Positions 35,760-45,093 are shown, numbered from the stretch's first letter. The stretch: DNA of 64,000 nucleotides from JADJNW01 sp964526645 (GCA_964526645.1 CAZGJN010000001.1:62001-126000); one strand, 5' to 3'. Notes: a model not told the origin generated them from the sequence alone. Numbers and translations are program-made.

Positions 35760-36563
35760 ATGAAAATACTAATAATCGGAGGAGGCAACATGGGAAGCAC
35801 TTACGCACAGAGCTTCCTTCGCTCCCATATCGCCAGCAAAGCAGCTATGATGATTCTGGAAAAATCACCTGAAAAAGCGGAAGAATTGAGCAAGAAAGAC
35901 ATCGGACAGGTATTTGGCACCCCAGAAGAATGTATAGCGGAGGCGGATTTGATTATTCTGGCGGTAAAACCCCAGGATTCTGCGATGCTCTTTCAAAGCA
36001 TTCGCCCTTTGGTGAGCGCCCAGCAGGTATTTCTATCCATTATGGCAGGGGTGAAAATAGAAACGATTGCGGCAGCTTTAAATGTAAAAAAAATCATTCG
36101 GGCGATGCCCAATCTGCCTGCCCAAATCGGGATGGGCATGACCGCCTTCACCTCATCGGAAAAAGTGACTCGCATTGAATTGGTGACGGTGCAAAACCTC
36201 CTCAACACCACTGGCAAAACAGTGTATGTAGAAAATGAATCGGCAATAGATGCCGCTACGGCTATCTCAGGTAGTGGACCTGCTTATGTATGGTACTTTA
36301 TGAATGCCCTCATACAAGGTGCCAAAAACATGGGCTTCAGCGATTCTGAAGCAGAGCTGCTGGTGAGCCAAACCTTTGCGGGGGCCATTGAATTGTATCA
36401 AGCGACTACTTTATCTTGCGAGGAGTGGATCGAGCGGGTATGCTCGCGCGGCGGTACTACGGAAGCGGCACTCAAAACCTATCGGGAAAAGGAAGTACAC
36501 CAAGATATTATCGCCGGAGCTATGGCTGCTTTGCAAAGGGCTTTAGAATTGGGCAAGGGCTAA
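35760..36563 (+). CDS. proC: pyrroline-5-carboxylate reductase
   Basis: Last step of proline synthesis: reduces 1-pyrroline-5-carboxylate with NAD(P)H. The protein has 267 residues as usual, with dinucleotide site IIGGGNMGS (5-13), RAMPNLPAQIGMGMTAF and the substrate-site SGSGPAYVWYFMNAL, and the C-terminal SRGGTTEAALKT. The gene stands alone, behind a 253-base AT-rich gap that holds a small hairpin (AATAATG 35699-35705 with CATTATT 35718-35724) and no clear promoter match. Confidence 0.95.
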   Translation: MKILIIGGGNMGSTYAQSFLRSHIASKAAMMILEKSPEKAEELSKKDIGQVFGTPEECIAEADLIILAVKPQDSAMLFQSIRPLVSAQQVFLSIMAGVKIETIAAALNVKKIIRAMPNLPAQIGMGMTAFTSSEKVTRIELVTVQNLLNTTGKTVYVENESAIDAATAISGSGPAYVWYFMNALIQGAKNMGFSDSEAELLVSQTFAGAIELYQATTLSCEEWIERVCSRGGTTEAALKTYREKEVHQDIIAGAMAALQRALELGKG

Positions 36564-36647
36564 AATAGTATATTGATTATCAGTTTTTTAGATGAAATAA
36601 TATAATTTTGTATCTCAAATACCGAATCACATCAAACCTAACACCGT

Positions 36648-38276
36648 ATGGACAGGCTACAGTTTGTGAGCGATATAAAACAACTTTTGCGAGAAGCAGA
36701 AACAGAACAAGCACTGGAGCAGCTTTCTGCTTTTCTGGCACAGGATGAAAAGTACGCAGCCTTGCTTAATGCTACGATTCAGGCGCAAGCACAGTTGGAG
36801 CGTACTCGTAAAGATGAAGTGCGCGGCACTATCAGTTTTGAAAATGCCAAATTGAGCTATAATCAAATTACAGATCAAGCACTTCTGATTTTAGAGTATT
36901 TGGAAAAAAACAAACTCCAATTCACCGCTCCTGCTGCCCCTACAAAACTTAGAAAAAACTGGCTTTATGGGCTTACTGGCCTTATTTTGATCGCAATTAT
37001 CGGGGTATTTGCCTTACGAAAAATCAATCATCAAAACGATAGGATTCAGAGAATTCGTGCCTGTCCTGCTTTTGAGAAAAATGCTGATTTTAACATTCTA
37101 CTACTCCCTTATCAGCCTTTCCCCCTGAATGCCCCCATTGGTACGCATACCGCCATGCGCAAAAGACTTGGTGAATTGAACGACCGGTACAATATCAATG
37201 CCAGTGTTGGTATTTATGAGCTCGACATCACAGATGAAAATAGTTATCCTTCCAATGCAAAGGAAGCCAGCAAGTTAGCCGAAGGCTGCAAGGCCAATTT
37301 AGTCATTTGGGGTACGGAAGAAAAGCAAGGCGATAAAACCCTGATCACGACTCAATACCGCTTTTTGAATACGGATGGCGAACAGTTTAAACTCAAAAAA
37401 CTCAAGGTGGATCAGCGCACCGAAATTGATACAGTGTCTTCTATTTCCAGTATTGCTACCAGTGGCGTAATTACACAAAATATCGAGCAAACTATTTTAC
37501 TGCTTTTTGGCGTAGTGGCTTTTGAGAGTAATCATGCACAGGAAGCAATTGAGTTGCTTGCCAAAGCCGAAGTTACAGATTCTGCTGGCTCTTTGTTGCA
37601 GGGTATGATTTTGGCAGAAAGCTACTTGGCGATGAATCAAAATGATAAAGCTTTGGCATCTTATGATAAAGTACTGGAAAAACACCCGAACTACTGGCTG
37701 GCACTCAACAACAGAGGAGCTTTGTACTATCAAAAAGGGATGTACCCCGAAGCGGTGCAAGACCTTTCTGCGCGCCTGGCTTTAAACGCAAATGATGTAG
37801 ATGCAATCGCTATGCGGGGCGATGCTTATTTGAAAATAGAAAATTATGCGAAAGCTAAAGCCGATTGGGAAACCGTGCGCAAAAAAACGCCGGATAACCC
37901 AGCAGCTAAAGAGCAATTGCAATTATTGGCAAATAAAATCGAAGAGCAGAAACTTATTCAATCCACTGCTGAGCGCCGCTTGCAAAAATATCCTAATGAT
38001 TTGAATGCTTTAAAACAAAAAGCGCAGGCAAGCAAAAACCTGGGAGAATACCAAACAGCCGTAAAAGCGGCAGAGGACATCTTAAAAAAAGACCCCGACA
38101 ATACGGAGGCTTTCACTACTTTGCTGGAATCTTTTGTCGAATTAAAAAAGCCTGAAAAAGTACAGGAGACCCTTAATCGAATAAAAAATTCAAACGTTAG
38201 TAAAGAACAGTTGATCCGTAAGTCGCCCACTGTCAATACTTTACTCCGGCAGGATAGCGTCCTGAAGGTGCAATAA
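36648..38276 (+). CDS. TPR membrane protein with a possible N-terminal effector-associated domain
   Basis: Protein of 542 residues in four parts. Residues 1-95 form a compact helical domain (SDIKQLLREAETEQALEQL, then ERTRKDEVRGTISFENAKL) that resembles the effector-associated domains (EAD11-like) described for Bacteroidota conflict and signalling proteins. One transmembrane helix follows (about 102-122), then a 150-residue alpha/beta region (NILLLPYQPF, NLVIWGTEEK) and at least five TPR-type helix pairs (about 290-510: ALASYDKVLEKHPNYWLALN). No catalytic motif is seen. EAD assignment is from memory of the pattern and is uncertain; scaffold or sensor is the likely role. Single gene. Confidence 0.65.
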   Translation: MDRLQFVSDIKQLLREAETEQALEQLSAFLAQDEKYAALLNATIQAQAQLERTRKDEVRGTISFENAKLSYNQITDQALLILEYLEKNKLQFTAPAAPTKLRKNWLYGLTGLILIAIIGVFALRKINHQNDRIQRIRACPAFEKNADFNILLLPYQPFPLNAPIGTHTAMRKRLGELNDRYNINASVGIYELDITDENSYPSNAKEASKLAEGCKANLVIWGTEEKQGDKTLITTQYRFLNTDGEQFKLKKLKVDQRTEIDTVSSISSIATSGVITQNIEQTILLLFGVVAFESNHAQEAIELLAKAEVTDSAGSLLQGMILAESYLAMNQNDKALASYDKVLEKHPNYWLALNNRGALYYQKGMYPEAVQDLSARLALNANDVDAIAMRGDAYLKIENYAKAKADWETVRKKTPDNPAAKEQLQLLANKIEEQKLIQSTAERRLQKYPNDLNALKQKAQASKNLGEYQTAVKAAEDILKKDPDNTEAFTTLLESFVELKKPEKVQETLNRIKNSNVSKEQLIRKSPTVNTLLRQDSVLKVQ

Positions 38277-38280
38277 GCGT

Positions 38281-40362
38281 CTAAAATTGGTATCGCAATT
38301 GCGCGCTGACTTGTGTGCGATTCTGCCCTTGTATTTCGTCCAAACTACTGCCAATAGTCGCTTGATTTGCCCAGTAGGTTTGCGAAAAACGCCCTTCGAT
38401 GGTTAAAGCCCGAAATGGGCGATACCGCAAATTGATATAAAAACGAGTGCCCCGATTGTAATAGGCAGGAACTGAAAAATTGTACAACAGGTCATTTTCA
38501 TAAGCATAAAAGCGCGTCTGAAATCCATCCGTATCAAAAACAGCAAATCGGGTCGTAAACGAAACGGGAAAGTCTATCGGTTGGAATAAAATATCTTGGT
38601 ACAAGGCAAATCCCTCACTCTTGCCGCCTTCGCCATCTTCAGAAAAGCCAACATCCATACGGGTGCGTAGCTCCAGCGACTTGGAAATCGGGTGATCAAT
38701 ATTCAAGCGGGTCTGAAAAACATTTCCTTCCACCAACACGGCAGTCTTCGCGTTTTCAAGGGAAGCATTGCGTTCTTTTACTTCCTGACGAACTTCCAGA
38801 TAAATGCGCAGCCTTCGCCGCAGTTCGTAGGTCAATCGGGCGCGATACTCCCAGCCCCTGGAGGGCGCATCTACATTAAAACGAAGCCAGGGATGGCGCC
38901 AGGCATCGAAATAAGCACTGATTGTCCAGTTTTTGATCGGGCGGATTTCCGCACCCAGATATAAACCCTGCTCATTTCTTGCATCGCTTGTTTCTGCAAA
39001 AGGATTAGCATTTAAAGCCTGATAATCTTTGGCATAGTAACGATGCAACAGCGCAATATCCACGCGCCGATCCAACGTAGCCAGCACCCCATTCAAGGTA
39101 GCAATACTGCCATTATCGCTCAGGGCAGTTTCTCCAAAAAAATTGAAATTGCGATACAACCAGGAATAATCAGCGCTGAGGTTGAATAAGCGATCGCCCG
39201 AAAAATAGAACCGATTGTAGGGTTGTAACTGTCGTTCCAATTTTTTATCGAATTGGTCGTACAAGGCATTGATAGCAATATGCCCAGCTGCTTGTTTCCA
39301 TTTCAGGCTTCCACCTATCGTAAACTGTTGCAGCACTTTTTCATCGGCAATTTCGCCAGGTGTGCGGTGCAGCCCGTCCAAATCGAGGGAAGTGAACCCG
39401 CGGATCTCTTCGTCTATCTCGGAGGTATCCGATTGAATCAAATTGGCATCTCGCTTACGAGCAGAGGCGAAGGTTGTGAACTCCCAGTTTTTTCCAAAAT
39501 TTAAGGTGGTAGCTACGCCGCGCATGAAGCTCACTTCATTGGCGGAGGTGTAAGGACGTACGGTTCTTCCGGTTCGCTTTATCAAAATAGCAGCAGAAGA
39601 TTTGCCCAAGCCAAAGCCATTGTACAAAATAAGCCCTTGCCCCAATGTAATGGTGTAATCACCGACAGCCAGTGATTTAAGTGTTTTATTATAATCTCGG
39701 ATAAAAAAATGCGCTGAATAGAAATCAAATCCCTGCCTGTTGCTGCCGGTGAAAAATTCTTCCCCGCGATCCTTTTCCGCTGTGATGCCATAGCTTAGGC
39801 GCGTTCCGTAAGCGTGCCGATAGCGCACATAGAGTTGGTTAGGATCTCCCAGGTACCTATTTTCAGCGCTGGTAGCAAAACCTTTTTGTTGTTCTAATAT
39901 CCTCGACCACCGCAAGTAGAGCTCATTGCGCCCTCCGAAAAGCATTTGCGAAAGTGGAATTTGATAAGTGTCCAGGTCACTGTTGATAGTTACGAAAGGC
40001 AAAATCCTGCGGATGGTTTCTAAATCGAAACTCGGAATAGCCTGCAACTCATAAATCGAAACCAAGTTTCCCGCTATTTGGCGATACGCTAGAAAGTCGC
40101 GAATTTGAAACGCACTCAAAAGCCCAAGGTCGCGCAGAATCGCTTCATTGGCTTTGTTCAAATCAATTGGGTTGCGCCGAAAGTCATTGAGTTGTTCAAA
40201 TAAGGTATTAAAATCAAAAACACCCTCGCTATCAGTGTTTTGCAAAAAATCTTCAATAATTTCCTGATTGGCATCGGGTGGCTCCAAGCGAATTGTGTCT
40301 GGGCGCTGTGCTATACAACACAGCGGCAGCAATGATAGAAGCAATATGAATCTCAATCGCAT
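38281..40362 (-). CDS. helix-hairpin-helix protein with C-terminal beta-barrel-like region
   Basis: A 693-residue exported protein: signal MRLRFILLLSLLPLCCIAQ, then a ComEA-like helix-hairpin-helix pair (about 55-125: PIDLNKANEAILRDLGLLSAFQIRDFLAYR, quoted here only as its start, and IYELQAIPSFDLETIRRILPFV). The remaining 560 residues alternate aromatic and polar residues (RWSRILEQ, YVRYRHAYGTRLSYGI) and finish with a strand ending in Phe (VSAQLRYQF), as outer-membrane barrels do. It is probably an outer-membrane protein with a periplasmic HhH domain; a DNA-uptake role alongside ComEC is possible but unproven. It ends 5 bases from the convergent TPR gene. Confidence 0.75.
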   Translation of the reverse strand: MRLRFILLLSLLPLCCIAQRPDTIRLEPPDANQEIIEDFLQNTDSEGVFDFNTLFEQLNDFRRNPIDLNKANEAILRDLGLLSAFQIRDFLAYRQIAGNLVSIYELQAIPSFDLETIRRILPFVTINSDLDTYQIPLSQMLFGGRNELYLRWSRILEQQKGFATSAENRYLGDPNQLYVRYRHAYGTRLSYGITAEKDRGEEFFTGSNRQGFDFYSAHFFIRDYNKTLKSLAVGDYTITLGQGLILYNGFGLGKSSAAILIKRTGRTVRPYTSANEVSFMRGVATTLNFGKNWEFTTFASARKRDANLIQSDTSEIDEEIRGFTSLDLDGLHRTPGEIADEKVLQQFTIGGSLKWKQAAGHIAINALYDQFDKKLERQLQPYNRFYFSGDRLFNLSADYSWLYRNFNFFGETALSDNGSIATLNGVLATLDRRVDIALLHRYYAKDYQALNANPFAETSDARNEQGLYLGAEIRPIKNWTISAYFDAWRHPWLRFNVDAPSRGWEYRARLTYELRRRLRIYLEVRQEVKERNASLENAKTAVLVEGNVFQTRLNIDHPISKSLELRTRMDVGFSEDGEGGKSEGFALYQDILFQPIDFPVSFTTRFAVFDTDGFQTRFYAYENDLLYNFSVPAYYNRGTRFYINLRYRPFRALTIEGRFSQTYWANQATIGSSLDEIQGQNRTQVSAQLRYQF

Positions 40363-40427
40363 ACGACGAAGGTAGGGATTTCCTTTGGGAAAAGTAAGGG
40401 TTTCACGCGAAGTGAATTGTAAAATAT

Positions 40428-41111
40428 CTACTCCACTTCCAAATCCCCGCGCTTGGCAGCCTTCTTGAGTTTTTTGTTAGCATAAATGGCAATTTCCACC
40501 CTTCGATTTTGCTGTCTTCCGCTGGCAGTGCTATTGTCTGCTTTGGGGGAGCTTTCGCCATACCCGATGACGGAAAACCTCCCAGTTGCGACGCCCTGTT
40601 TGACCAAATAGCTGTTTACCGATTTTGCTCTATTTTCAGAAAGAGCCTGGTTGTACTCATCAGTACCAGTATTATCAGTATGCCCCTCCACCAGGATGTC
40701 AGTATCTTCATATTTGTTGAGCGTAGCTGCGAGGTTGTTCAGATTTTCGCGTGTAGCGCTGCGTAGTGCATAGGAATCTACATCAAATAATAAGCCCGAA
40801 TCAAAAGTAATCAGAATCCCCTCTCCTACCCGCTCTACTTTTGCACCTTCCAGGTCCTTCCGTATTTCAGCTGCCTGCTTGTCCATATAGCGACCAATAA
40901 GCGCACCAGCGGCACCGCCCACTGCTGCTCCAATGATGACGCCAGCGGCTGTATTGCCTGCTTGTTTACCGATAACGCCCCCCACTACACCCCCTGCTGC
41001 CGCTCCAATGGCACCGCCTTTCACTGCGCGGCTGGCGTTGCAAGCTGGAGCAAGTATCAATGCAATGGCTAAAATCAAATGTAGATAGTAAATGCTTGTC
41101 CTTGTTTTCAT
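40428..41111 (-). CDS. OmpA-family lipoprotein with glycine-zipper segment
   Basis: Lipoprotein of 227 residues: lipobox ALILAPAC (Cys24), a glycine-zipper membrane-like segment (about 31-72: GGAIGAAAGGVVGGVIG, GVIIGAAVGGAAGALIG) and a C-terminal OmpA peptidoglycan-binding domain (about 95-212: ILVEGHTDNTGTDEYN, LSENRAKSVNSYL, GYGESSPKADN, QNRRVEIAI). The layout matches YiaD-type proteins that tie the outer membrane to the cell wall. The neighbouring porE gene runs in the same direction upstream in transcription order only after 67 bases, so each may have its own promoter. Confidence 0.9.
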   Translation of the reverse strand: MKTRTSIYYLHLILAIALILAPACNASRAVKGGAIGAAAGGVVGGVIGKQAGNTAAGVIIGAAVGGAAGALIGRYMDKQAAEIRKDLEGAKVERVGEGILITFDSGLLFDVDSYALRSATRENLNNLAATLNKYEDTDILVEGHTDNTGTDEYNQALSENRAKSVNSYLVKQGVATGRFSVIGYGESSPKADNSTASGRQQNRRVEIAIYANKKLKKAAKRGDLEVE

Positions 41112-41178
41112 ATTGTTTGTGAATTTTGGAATTAAAAATACAACAAAAAGTGCTTTTGGGGAGTAGTCCTACTTTTTT

Positions 41179-43158
41179 TTACTCTATAATTTTGAAAGTC
41201 GTCCGGCGATTCAATTGGTGCTGATCCTCGCTACAGCGGTTGCAAATGCAAGCATCTTCAGGTTGGGATTCACCATAGCCTTTTGCTGTCAATCGGCTGG
41301 CATCAATACCTCTGGCGATGAGATAATCCACGGCTGCCTGAGCGCGCCGCTGCGATAGTAATTCGTTATAGCTATCACTGGCTCGGCAGTCCGTATGAGA
41401 AGAAAGCTGAATGCGAATGTTAGGGTTCAGTTTTAGGTTTTCAGCCAAGGCATTTAGGGTAGGCTCGGCATCTTTTCGGATATCCCATTTGTCCAAATCA
41501 TAATAAATATTTTCCAAGCGAATTTCTTTGTTCAGGAAGATTTTATCCAGGATGATTTCCACTTCAAACCGCTGAACGGGGTTGTCGGGGTCTTCACCAA
41601 TGCCACGAGCAGAGAAATTACCCGTATTGGTTAGGTAGTTTTGCTTGGATGCCAGAAAGTTATATTCAGCATCTTTCGCCAATTCGATAGTAACCAGCCC
41701 TTCTTCATTCGTTATAAAAGCCTTGTTTTCCTTACCGAATTTTGCTTCCAGCTTCGCCTCTTGCAAGGGTTTTCTACCCAGTATTCGGCTATTAGGGTTG
41801 GTGGGGTCTTCGTATATTTTTTCCAAAACAAATACATCCAAGAGTATCTTGCGAGCGACGGTTTCTTTTTTCACCGGCTTTTCTACCACGGGAAGTGGCG
41901 GCGGAATTATTTTTTCAAAGCGATAAATGTCGTCATTCCCCAAGCCTTCTGCTCGAGTAGAAGTAAAATACCCCAGTTGTAGCACACCTTTTTCTTTTTT
42001 GGCTTCATAATCCACGACAAAACCAAAGTCATCGCCACCAGAATTGAGTGGCGGTTTCAGATTATAAGGCGGTGCCCAGTTGCCATTTCCCATTTTATAG
42101 GTTTTGAAAATGTCCAAGCCGCCCATACCTGGATGAAAGTCGGAAGAAAAATAAAGTGTATCCGCATCGAGGTAAGGGAATTTTTCATTGCCGATCGTAT
42201 TGACAGCACGCCCCAGCAATTTGGGTTCATCCCAGCCGGCTGTTGTTTTTTCAGAAACCCAAATATCATAACCGCCCCAACCTTCGGGATGATTGCAGGA
42301 AAAATAAAGCTGTTTGCCATCAGCTGACAAGGCAGGATGCCCATAATTGATATTTTCTTGCGTAAATTCCACCGCTCGGGGAGCAGACCAGGCATCGTTT
42401 CGCCACGCACTCATCATAATTTTGCAATAAGAATCTTCTTTTTTGCCACCAAAACAGCGCGTGAAGTACATTTCCGTGAAATCTTTGTTGAAAATAGCCG
42501 TGCCTTCGTTGTCAGGCGTATTGAGCCGATTATCGAAACTATTAACTGTATTCGACTCCAGGTTAACTACAAAAAGATCAGAAAAAGCATTGCCTGTCCA
42601 ATTGTACACGTCTTCTCCGGTGCTTCCTTTTCGATCCGAAGTAAAAACGAGTTGGTTGTCTTTGTACAAAACGGGCGCATAATCTGCTGCATTAGAGTTA
42701 AAATCGAGGGCTTTCACCTGGTAATCCGCATATTTTAAGGCATCCTTCCAGCCTTGCGCGATTTCGCAAGCTGTAATTTCTCGGCGGTATTCATACGGGC
42801 TACCGATTTCGATTCCCAAATCTTTGAATGCCTGCATCGCTTCTTTGTATCGTTCTGCTTTTTTGAGCCCATAAGCATACTCCTTGAGTGCATCTACGCC
42901 AGCCTGGTTGTCATAAGCTTTTTGATACCAGTTAATACTCTGTTCGCTACGGTTTAATTCTTTGTAGGATTCGCCCAGAAGGTAAGCCAATTTGCCTTTC
43001 TCCAATTTTGTTTTGGATTTATTATACTCTTTTTCCAAAAGCCGCGTAGCTACTGCATATTGTTTTCGCTCAAAAGCGGTTCGTCCATCCCTGATTTTCT
43101 GCGTGTAGGTGCAAGCCGCCAAAAAAATAAAAAACGACAGGTAGATATAATGCCTCAT
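41179..43158 (-). CDS. porE: PorE-like type IX secretion protein (TPR, propeller, regulatory domain, OmpA)
   Basis: A 659-residue lipoprotein (lipobox IFLAAC, Cys16, from the ATG at 43158; an in-frame TTG lies 9 bases earlier). Domains in order: TPR helices (about 20-135), a PD40-type beta-propeller (about 150-410: LVFTSDRKGSTGEDVY, LYFSCNHPEGWGGYDIWVS, LYFSSDFHPGMGGLDIF), a carboxypeptidase-regulatory-like domain (about 430-540) and an OmpA domain (about 545-659: LSSHTDCRASDSYNELLS). This is the PorE architecture, which anchors the type IX system to peptidoglycan. Similar proteins occur as several paralogues per genome, so the symbol is probable, not certain. PorP-type partner genes are not adjacent. 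Confidence 0.75.
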   Translation of the reverse strand: MRHYIYLSFFIFLAACTYTQKIRDGRTAFERKQYAVATRLLEKEYNKSKTKLEKGKLAYLLGESYKELNRSEQSINWYQKAYDNQAGVDALKEYAYGLKKAERYKEAMQAFKDLGIEIGSPYEYRREITACEIAQGWKDALKYADYQVKALDFNSNAADYAPVLYKDNQLVFTSDRKGSTGEDVYNWTGNAFSDLFVVNLESNTVNSFDNRLNTPDNEGTAIFNKDFTEMYFTRCFGGKKEDSYCKIMMSAWRNDAWSAPRAVEFTQENINYGHPALSADGKQLYFSCNHPEGWGGYDIWVSEKTTAGWDEPKLLGRAVNTIGNEKFPYLDADTLYFSSDFHPGMGGLDIFKTYKMGNGNWAPPYNLKPPLNSGGDDFGFVVDYEAKKEKGVLQLGYFTSTRAEGLGNDDIYRFEKIIPPPLPVVEKPVKKETVARKILLDVFVLEKIYEDPTNPNSRILGRKPLQEAKLEAKFGKENKAFITNEEGLVTIELAKDAEYNFLASKQNYLTNTGNFSARGIGEDPDNPVQRFEVEIILDKIFLNKEIRLENIYYDLDKWDIRKDAEPTLNALAENLKLNPNIRIQLSSHTDCRASDSYNELLSQRRAQAAVDYLIARGIDASRLTAKGYGESQPEDACICNRCSEDQHQLNRRTTFKIIE

Positions 43159-43170
43159 TGCTTTCAAGAT

Positions 43171-43332
43171 TTACTTTGAAATTGTAATAAAAACGAAGTA
43201 CCAGCCTGCTTTGTTGCAGTATCCAAAATAAGGAATAAAATGCGTTTTTCGATCTAAAGGCGCAGAAAATGAAAGCTGGATGACATTTTCGCCAGGATTT
43301 TGCTCCTGTAGTTTGCGCAAAGTGCGCTGCAT
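43171..43332 (-). CDS. possible 53-residue protein between rimM and porE
   Basis: A complete short frame on the minus strand, ATG at 43330-43332 and TAA at 43171-43173, starts 6 bases after the rimM stop and ends 12 bases before the porE start. It thus fills the gap between two co-directional genes. The product begins MQRTLRKLQEQNPGENVIQL and ends with an aromatic, hydrophobic stretch (HFIPYFGYCNKAGWYFVF). Support comes from the position, the near-perfect fit to the gap and reasonable composition. I know no homologue; it could be accidental. Confidence 0.4.
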   Translation of the reverse strand: MQRTLRKLQEQNPGENVIQLSFSAPLDRKTHFIPYFGYCNKAGWYFVFITISK

Positions 43333-43338
43333 TGGAGC

Positions 43339-43851
43339 TCAAAGCGTTAGCAAACCCTCTGGCAGCGTCACCCTGACACGCTTACCCGGCACGTCAATTT
43401 GTTTTACAAAATGAGGATTTAGCGGCACCAAGGCTTCTTTTTCCTGATATTGTATGACTGCAAGCCATTGCTGTGGGTATTCCAAAACGGCTTCAATCAA
43501 ACCGACCATGCCCAACTCGGTATCTTCCATCTGAAAGCCAATTAAATCAGTGTAGTGCGCTTCCTGTATTTGATCTGGGTTGGCAGCCAGGTCCTGTTCC
43601 CGCAAAAAGATAGTTTTATTGCACAAATCCTGCGCTGTTTCGCGCGTATTGACTTCTTCCAGCTTTACGATCAGGTCATTTCCTGCCCTTACTTCCTCAA
43701 TAAAATAAGGTACTTGCTTTCCTTTTATATCCAAAAAAAGCACTGATGCTTCTAAAAAATCCTCCAAATAAGGCAGTTCAATTTGTATTTTTAGCTCGCC
43801 TTTTACGCCGTGCGTTTTTCGTACAACTCCAATGCTAACATACTTATCCAT
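43339..43851 (-). CDS. rimM: 16S rRNA processing protein RimM
   Basis: Ribosome-maturation factor of 170 residues that binds ribosomal protein S19 and helps 30S head assembly. It starts MDKYVSIGVVRKTHGVKGEL, the classic RimM N-terminal beta-barrel motif, and has the PRC-barrel half from about 95 (AHYTDLIGFQMEDTELGMVG, PHFVKQIDVPGKRVRVTLPEGLL). The ATG at 43851 is chosen because longer in-frame extensions read unlike any RimM. The usual neighbours rpsP and trmD are absent here. Confidence 0.93.
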   Translation of the reverse strand: MDKYVSIGVVRKTHGVKGELKIQIELPYLEDFLEASVLFLDIKGKQVPYFIEEVRAGNDLIVKLEEVNTRETAQDLCNKTIFLREQDLAANPDQIQEAHYTDLIGFQMEDTELGMVGLIEAVLEYPQQWLAVIQYQEKEALVPLNPHFVKQIDVPGKRVRVTLPEGLLTL

Positions 43852-43879
43852 ATTCTTGACTTTAAAAAACTGTGCAAAA

Positions 43880-44307
43880 ATGCGACTTTCTTCCCTTTTC
43901 TTTATCATACTGACAGGCACTTTCTGCTTGCAAGCACAAGAAATAAAGATTTTCGGGCAATTCGATCCGCTATGGCGGCACAAGTAGAAGCCTGGAATCA
44001 GGGCGATATTGAAAAATTTATGATGCACTACTGGCCGTCGGAATCGCTTCAGTTTATTGGCACTAATGGCCCCACTTATGGCTGGCGTCCCACCATCGAA
44101 CGCTATAAAAAAGCTTACCCGGATAAGGCTGCGATGGGTAAACTTCGCTTTGATATTTTTGATATAAACCGGCGCAGCAAAAAAGTGATTACCCTGCTGG
44201 GAAAATACACCCTGGAGCGCGAAAATGATGCACCAAGCGGTTATTTTCTACTAGTGTGGCAAAAAATAAAAGGTCAATGGCTGATTGTAGCAGATCACAC
44301 CAATTAA
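43880..44307 (+). pseudogene. secreted SnoaL/DUF4440-like protein, split by a -1 frameshift
   Basis: From the ATG at 43880 a textbook signal peptide is read (MRLSSLFFIILTGTFCLQAQ E), but this frame stops at about 43987. The conserved mature part lies one base back in the overlapping frame and runs to TAA at 44305-44307: NKDFRAIRSAMAAQVEAWNQ, GDIEKFMMHYWPSE, LLGKYTLERE, WLIVADHTN, a complete NTF2-like DUF4440 domain. Adding one A to the AAA run at 43941-43943 would join both as ...QAQENKDFRAI... So either a base is missing in this sequence, the gene is broken, or it is decoded by frameshifting. It is divergent from rimM by 28 bases. Confidence 0.75.
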
Positions 44308-44325
44308 AAAAACAGTACGTTCAAG

Positions 44326-45093
44326 TCATTTATAATCAATTAGTTGTTGCTTGAGGATAAAGCCCGCTTCAGCTTTGGTTTGCCACGGCAAATCGGCGCA
44401 GGCCACTGTATTTCTATTGCAACAAACTTCACACTGCGTATCAAGAATAAAAAGAGTGCGCTCGATCAAGCCCACAGATTTGGCGTACCGCTCCTCCACG
44501 CTGCGCAGTGTGGTAGTGCCGGAATCAAAATCGGCTAATGAAATTGTCGCTACTTCCGAAAAAGAAAAATTATTCAGCTGATAGCTTGTGCCCAAATCCA
44601 CCAATCGGTGTTCCCAAAACTCAAACATCCGAATCGGCTCATCCGCAACGCTGACGGCAAGGGTAGTTTCAAAAAATTGATTGCCATCCCAAGTTGTTCC
44701 TTTTTTCAATGGAAAAATCATTTTGACAAACTCAAGGTTGCTCTCCAATCGCAAGGCTTGCCTTTCAGTACGCCGCATGGCTACCACGTCTTTTACGATC
44801 CAGGGTTCGGCAGGTGTCCGTCGAGTAAAACGCTCCAGTTTATACCAGGTATCGCCACTATTATCAGTGAAAGTAACTGTGATTTCTTCTTTTAAAAACA
44901 AGGTACTGGAATCAGTAGCCGTACCGCCGGCCACAGGGTCATAAACAATAGAATCCAGTTGATAAACCCAATACTTGCCGATTTCCAGCGGAAAATACTC
45001 GTAGCCAAAATCAATGTTTATCTGATCTGTTTCTTCTTTACAAGCAATGATTGTGGTAGCTAAAAAGCAGCCAAGAGTAAACACCCGATTCAT
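44326..45093 (-). CDS. lipoprotein of unknown function
   Basis: A 255-residue lipoprotein (lipobox TTIIAC, Cys18) with mostly beta-type sequence: FPLEIGKYWVYQLDSIVYD near the start is the pattern of small Bacteroidota surface lipoproteins whose domain opens with 'Y.P...G..W.Y..d'. A Cys-rich patch near the C-terminus (DTQCEVCCNRNTVACADLP) could form disulfides or bind metal. Its ATG overlaps the TGA of mnmA as ATGA, so translation is probably coupled to mnmA although a functional link is not obvious. Confidence 0.7.
   Translation of the reverse strand: MNRVFTLGCFLATTIIACKEETDQINIDFGYEYFPLEIGKYWVYQLDSIVYDPVAGGTATDSSTLFLKEEITVTFTDNSGDTWYKLERFTRRTPAEPWIVKDVVAMRRTERQALRLESNLEFVKMIFPLKKGTTWDGNQFFETTLAVSVADEPIRMFEFWEHRLVDLGTSYQLNNFSFSEVATISLADFDSGTTTLRSVEERYAKSVGLIERTLFILDTQCEVCCNRNTVACADLPWQTKAEAGFILKQQLIDYK

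Noticed and set aside
43070..43342. 90-codon minus-strand frame across the rimM-porE gap
   Set aside because: It overlaps the porE signal peptide in another frame; the 53-codon frame at 43171-43332 fits the gap better.
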